A DNA stretch of 19,210 bases, from positions 1-19,210 of the forward strand of contig JAGPUU010000140.1 of the NCBI GenBank assembly GCA_018067325.1, in the 5' to 3' direction. The stretch is from Amphritea sp. Lineage in GTDB: Bacteria > Pseudomonadota > Gammaproteobacteria > Pseudomonadales > Balneatricaceae. A model generated the notes under the pieces. It was not told the origin of the DNA and did not search any database. It saw only the letters and a program-made list of their open reading frames with translations. Shown here in pieces: positions 16,242-19,210 of the stretch. The position numbers were made by a program, and so were the translations under genes. The stretch's first letter is position 1; every line of letters starts with the position of its first letter.

Positions 16242-16831
16242 TGCGTGCTGATCTGGACATTATTCAGGATTGGATAACCCCCAACAGCAAAGTGTTGGAT
16301 CTGGGGTGCGGTGATGGTGAGTTATTGGCATACCTGCAGCAAGAAAAAAACATTACGGGCTATGGTGTCGAGTTTGATCACGACAATATTACGACCTGTA
16401 TTGAGAAAGGGATTAATGTTGTCGAGAAAAATATCGATGAAGGGCTGGCCAGCATTCAGGACAGCAGTTTCGATACCGTCATTATGACCCAGGCGCTTCA
16501 GGTGATGTATCACCCGGACCAGATCGTCGACGAAATGCTACGTATCGGTAAAGAGTGCATCGTCACTTTTCCTAACTTTGGCCATTGGCGTGCACGGGGC
16601 TATCTTGCTTTTCGTGGCAGAATGCCGGTTTCTAAGTTCCTGCCCTATACTTGGTATAACACACCCAATATTCACTTCTGTACGTTCAAAGATTTTGAGC
16701 AATTGTGTGTTGAGCGAAACATACACATCCTTGAACGAACCGTAGTGGACAACGAACATAAGCATCACTGGTCGATCCGCTTGTGGCCCAATATGCTGGG
16801 CGAAGTCGCAATTTACCGAATCACCCGATAG
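16241..16831 (+). CDS. metW: Methionine biosynthesis protein MetW
   Basis: MetW is a class I SAM-dependent methyltransferase-fold protein encoded next to metX in many proteobacteria and needed for methionine synthesis through MetX. It is thought to support MetX activity, and no methyl-accepting substrate is agreed. The 196-residue protein has the SAM-binding motif VLDLGCGDGELL (18-29), the acidic second motif region YGVEFDHDN (about 42-50), and TVIMTQALQVMYHP followed by TFPNFGHWRAR, all family hallmarks. The ATG at 16241 shares its A with the metX TGA stop. AAGGAG, 8 bases upstream, lies inside the metX coding end, so coupled translation and near-equal output are expected. The DUF4426 gene follows after ten bases. 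Confidence 0.97.
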   Translation: MRADLDIIQDWITPNSKVLDLGCGDGELLAYLQQEKNITGYGVEFDHDNITTCIEKGINVVEKNIDEGLASIQDSSFDTVIMTQALQVMYHPDQIVDEMLRIGKECIVTFPNFGHWRARGYLAFRGRMPVSKFLPYTWYNTPNIHFCTFKDFEQLCVERNIHILERTVVDNEHKHHWSIRLWPNMLGEVAIYRITR

Positions 16832-16841
16832 GGAGAAAACA

Positions 16842-17315
16842 ATGAAAGTATCAACCTTATGCAAACACTTTAGTAAAAGGTTTTGTGCCACGCTGGTAGT
16901 CATTGCTGGCTTGCTCGTTTCACCCCTTAGCAGTGCCGAACAGATGGTCTCCCACGGCGATTACATGATTCACTATAACGCCTTTAACAGCAGCTTCATT
17001 CAACCTGATGTAGCACAGTCCTACGGCATCAAACGTAGTAAAACTAAAGGTTTGCTGAACATATCTGTACTGCAAAAACAGGCCGACGGCACGACTAAGC
17101 CAGTTTCGGCTATTGTTAAAGGCGAGGTGGTCAACCTGATCTCGCAAAAGCAGGAACTGAGCTTTCAGAAGATAGATGAAACTAACGCGCTCTACTATAT
17201 CGGCGACTTTAGTTTTACCGACGATCAGGTTCTGCGTTTTAGCTTGCAGGTACAACCTGATCCAAATCAGCCGGCTTACAGCATCAATTTTGAGCAGCGT
17301 TTTTATGTCGACTAG
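16842..17315 (+). CDS. Secreted DUF4426 family protein
   Basis: This 157-residue protein has an N-terminal Sec signal peptide: charged residues (Lys2, Lys8, Lys12, Arg13), then a hydrophobic core of about residues 15-28, and a likely signal peptidase I site after LSSA (Ala32). The mature part of about 125 residues is soluble and beta-rich by appearance, with HYNAFNSSFIQPDVAQSYGI (44-63) near its start. It matches the DUF4426 family, found almost only in gammaproteobacteria and of unknown function. The mature protein has no cysteine. The ATG follows a GGGAG ribosome binding site, ten bases after metW, so it is in the metX-metW transcript. Its placement between metW and rdgB is the same as I recall in Pseudomonas. 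A periplasmic or outer-membrane-facing role is the most that can be said. Confidence 0.88.
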   Translation: MKVSTLCKHFSKRFCATLVVIAGLLVSPLSSAEQMVSHGDYMIHYNAFNSSFIQPDVAQSYGIKRSKTKGLLNISVLQKQADGTTKPVSAIVKGEVVNLISQKQELSFQKIDETNALYYIGDFSFTDDQVLRFSLQVQPDPNQPAYSINFEQRFYVD

Positions 17316-17367
17316 CTGTTCGCTACCCACTGATAGTTAAAAAAAGCATTTGAACTAAGGATACTTT

Positions 17368-17967
17368 ATGTCCCGTCAAATCGTCCTTGCCAGCGGTAAC
17401 AAAGGCAAACTGAGAGAGTTTAATCAGGTCCTGGGAGAGCTCGGCGTTGAAGTGCTGCCGCAATCAGAATTCAATGTGCCAGATGCGGAAGAGACCGGAC
17501 TGAGCTTTGTTGAGAACGCCATCCTTAAAGCCCGCCACGCCTGCCAGTTAACTGGTTTGCCCTCCCTAGCGGATGATTCAGGACTGGAAGTGGATGCGCT
17601 TAAAGGCGCTCCGGGAATCTATTCTGCTCGCTTTGCTGGGGCTGGTGCCTCCGATGCTAAAAACAACACTAGGCTTCTACGCTTACTGGAAGGGATGTCG
17701 CCGGAAGAACGTAGCGCTAGATTCCGTTGTGTTCTGGTGTTCATGCGCCACGCTGAAGACCCAACTCCGCTAATCTGTCAGGGAACCTGGGAAGGACAAA
17801 TTTTGTCTCACCCTCAAGGTGAAAATGGTTTCGGCTATGACCCTCTGTTTCTGGTGCCCGGGCTTGATATAGCATCGGCTCAGCTCCCTTCTGAACAGAA
17901 AAACAGAATCAGTCATCGGGGCCAGGCTGTACAACAGCTGATCAAGATGATTCCGAACTACCTTTGA
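17368..17967 (+). CDS. rdgB: dITP/XTP pyrophosphatase (RdgB/HAM1 family)
   Basis: RdgB hydrolyses non-canonical purine nucleotides such as dITP, ITP and XTP to monophosphates, keeping them out of DNA and RNA. The 199-residue protein has all conserved segments: the nucleotide-binding SGNKGK (9-14) near the N-terminus, the catalytic LADDSGLEVDAL (67-78), the GAPGIYSARFAG loop (80-91), GENGFGYDPLF (151-161) and the terminal SHR (182-184). The ATG at 17368 follows AAGGA at a normal distance. Its stop codon lies 11 bases before the ATG chosen for hemW, and an alternative TTG start for hemW would overlap it by four bases. The rdgB-hemW pair is conserved across gammaproteobacteria. Confidence 0.98.
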   Translation: MSRQIVLASGNKGKLREFNQVLGELGVEVLPQSEFNVPDAEETGLSFVENAILKARHACQLTGLPSLADDSGLEVDALKGAPGIYSARFAGAGASDAKNNTRLLRLLEGMSPEERSARFRCVLVFMRHAEDPTPLICQGTWEGQILSHPQGENGFGYDPLFLVPGLDIASAQLPSEQKNRISHRGQAVQQLIKMIPNYL

Positions 17968-17978
17968 GAAAGCCTGAG

Positions 17979-19118
17979 ATGCTCAGCCTACCGCCGCTAT
18001 CGCTCTATCTCCACATCCCCTGGTGTGTGCGTAAATGCCCCTACTGTGACTTCAATTCCCATGCAGTAACCGGTGAGATCCCTCAACAGCGTTATATAGA
18101 CGCGCTGCTGAGGGATCTTGAGGCAGAACTTCCCGGCGTACAGGGCCGCCAGATTGAGACCATCTTTATTGGCGGCGGCACCCCAAGCCTGTTTGATGCT
18201 CAGGGGATCAAACAGATCCTCGATGGCGTTGCTGGTCTCACACCACTATCGGCCTCTGCTGAGATCACCATGGAAGCAAATCCGGGTACTTTCGAGCAGG
18301 AACGCTTTGCCGGATTCAGAGAAGCCGGAGTCAACCGCCTCTCAATCGGAGTACAGAGTTTTGACAGTGCCCGGTTGCAGCAACTGGGACGGATACATAA
18401 CCGTCACGACGCCCTGCATGCCGCCGGTAAAGCTCGCGAAATAGGCTTTGATAATTTCAATCTGGATCTGATGCACGGCTTACCTGACCAGACTCCGGAA
18501 ACCGCGCTAACAGACCTGCAACAAGCGATAGATCTGCAACCCAGCCACCTATCCTGGTATCAGTTGACCATCGAGCCCAATACCGAGTTTTTTAGCCGTC
18601 CGCCTAAATTGCCAAAAGATGAAACTCTCTGGGCCATTCAGGAACAGGGGCAAGCATTGCTAGCAGATAACGGTTACCAGCAATATGAGATCTCCGCCTA
18701 CAGTCAGCCCGAGCATCAGTCGCAACATAATCTTAATTACTGGCAGTTTGGTGATTATCTGGGAATCGGTGCCGGTGCCCACCAAAAAGTAACCTGGCCC
18801 GAACAGAATCGGATTACCCGCCGTTGGAAACAACGCCAACCTAAAGCTTATATGGATGCGTTGAATCCGATCTCCGGCGAACAGGATATCAGTCAACAGG
18901 AACGCCCTTTTGAATTTATGATGAACGCCCTGCGCCTGACCGGTGGCGTCAACAGCGACCTTTTCAGTCAGCGTACCGGGTTATCACTGGACTCCATATC
19001 CAGTCTGTTAGATAAAAGCCGTCACGCAGGGCTGATGCAAACCGATTCCGGTATTCTTGCGCCATCCCCCCGGGGACGTCTGTTCCTCAATGATCTGCTC
19101 GAACAGTTTCTCGATTAA
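17979..19118 (+). CDS. hemW: Radical-SAM heme chaperone HemW
   Basis: HemW is a radical-SAM family protein related to coproporphyrinogen dehydrogenase HemN but acts as a heme chaperone instead of an oxidase. The 379-residue protein has the radical-SAM cluster motif CVRKCPYC (Cys16, Cys20, Cys23) within IPWCVRKCPYCDFNSH. The position after the last Cys, DF instead of a further cysteine, separates HemW from true HemN. Further motifs are FIGGGTPSLF (about 64-73), EITMEANPGT, GVNRLSIGVQSFD, NLDLMHGLPDQT, HLSWYQLTIEPNT and a C-terminal HemW domain ending LFLNDLLEQFLD. I choose the ATG at 17979 because it gives the family N-terminus MLSLPPLSLY. A TTG at 17964 overlapping the rdgB stop would add five residues. 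Length agrees with E. coli HemW. Confidence 0.97.
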   Translation: MLSLPPLSLYLHIPWCVRKCPYCDFNSHAVTGEIPQQRYIDALLRDLEAELPGVQGRQIETIFIGGGTPSLFDAQGIKQILDGVAGLTPLSASAEITMEANPGTFEQERFAGFREAGVNRLSIGVQSFDSARLQQLGRIHNRHDALHAAGKAREIGFDNFNLDLMHGLPDQTPETALTDLQQAIDLQPSHLSWYQLTIEPNTEFFSRPPKLPKDETLWAIQEQGQALLADNGYQQYEISAYSQPEHQSQHNLNYWQFGDYLGIGAGAHQKVTWPEQNRITRRWKQRQPKAYMDALNPISGEQDISQQERPFEFMMNALRLTGGVNSDLFSQRTGLSLDSISSLLDKSRHAGLMQTDSGILAPSPRGRLFLNDLLEQFLD

Positions 19119-19127
19119 CCCTCCCTG

Positions 19128-19144
19128 CGCAGAAGTAATCTGCG
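19128..19144 (+). repeat. Small hairpin after hemW
   Basis: CGCAGA (19128-19133) pairs with TCTGCG (19139-19144) across a five-base loop, ten bases after the hemW stop. There is no clear T-run, so it is at best a weak terminator. The remaining bases to the window end hold nothing I can name. Confidence 0.3.
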
Positions 19145-19210
19145 TCAATAGATGAAGATTTGAAAAAATAGAGCAAGAATCGGGTAGCGTCACCTGATTA
19201 AAACACCGAA

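Noticed and set aside
16538..16903. A 121-codon minus-strand frame across metW and the start of the DUF4426 gene
   Set aside because: It spans two good plus-strand genes with clear ribosome sites and has no recognisable domain.
1..19210. Mobile element, defence island or biosynthetic cluster
   Set aside because: Every gene belongs to a conserved core family in a near-Pseudomonas order, with no integrase, transposase, attachment-site repeats or composition shift visible.

Overview
This window looks like conserved core chromosome of a marine-type gammaproteobacterium. No transposase, phage gene, CRISPR array, tRNA or rRNA was recognised. Base composition is moderate and looks even throughout. 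The order gshB, tonB-like, yqgE, ruvX, pyrR, pyrB, dihydroorotase-like, then pilU/pilT, yggS, proC, yggT, metX, metW, DUF4426, rdgB, hemW closely follows what I recall of Pseudomonas aeruginosa PAO1 (about PA0407 down to PA0386). The tkt-metK-rsmE end is arranged differently. Together with protein divergence this suggests an Oceanospirillales-like relative of Pseudomonas. That assignment is inference.

Layout. Bases 1-1267 (minus strand) hold the N-terminal two thirds of transketolase, cut by the window edge. A 327-base divergent intergenic region follows, then metK (S-adenosylmethionine synthetase) and a strong Rho-independent terminator. Next come rsmE (16S rRNA methyltransferase), gshB (glutathione synthetase), a TonB-like energy transducer and yqgE (AlgH family). 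The tightly packed set ruvX-pyrR-pyrB-pyrC' follows and ends at a bidirectional terminator near 9687-9734. The pilT-pilU twitching-motility ATPase pair lies on the minus strand and converges on that terminator. After a 340-base divergent intergenic region the plus strand resumes with yggS (PLP homeostasis), proC (proline synthesis), yggT (membrane protein), a DUF167 gene, metX-metW (methionine synthesis, overlapping by one base), a secreted DUF4426 protein, rdgB (ITP/XTP pyrophosphatase) and hemW (radical-SAM heme chaperone).

How the genes work together. metX/metW feed homoserine into methionine, and metK turns methionine into SAM, which RsmE, HemW and perhaps MetW use. pyrR-pyrB-pyrC' forms a Pseudomonas-type pyrimidine module. 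Here the dihydroorotase-like partner has lost metal and catalytic residues and is most likely a structural subunit of the aspartate transcarbamoylase dodecamer. pilT/pilU power pilus retraction, and the TonB-like protein may be linked to twitching as TonB3 is in P. aeruginosa.

Novelty. I found no undescribed system. The points most worth a second look are the degenerate dihydroorotase, the rsmE-gshB junction where Pseudomonas carries the pil-chp chemosensory cluster, the leaders of metK and metX, and a few small repeats and palindromes between genes.
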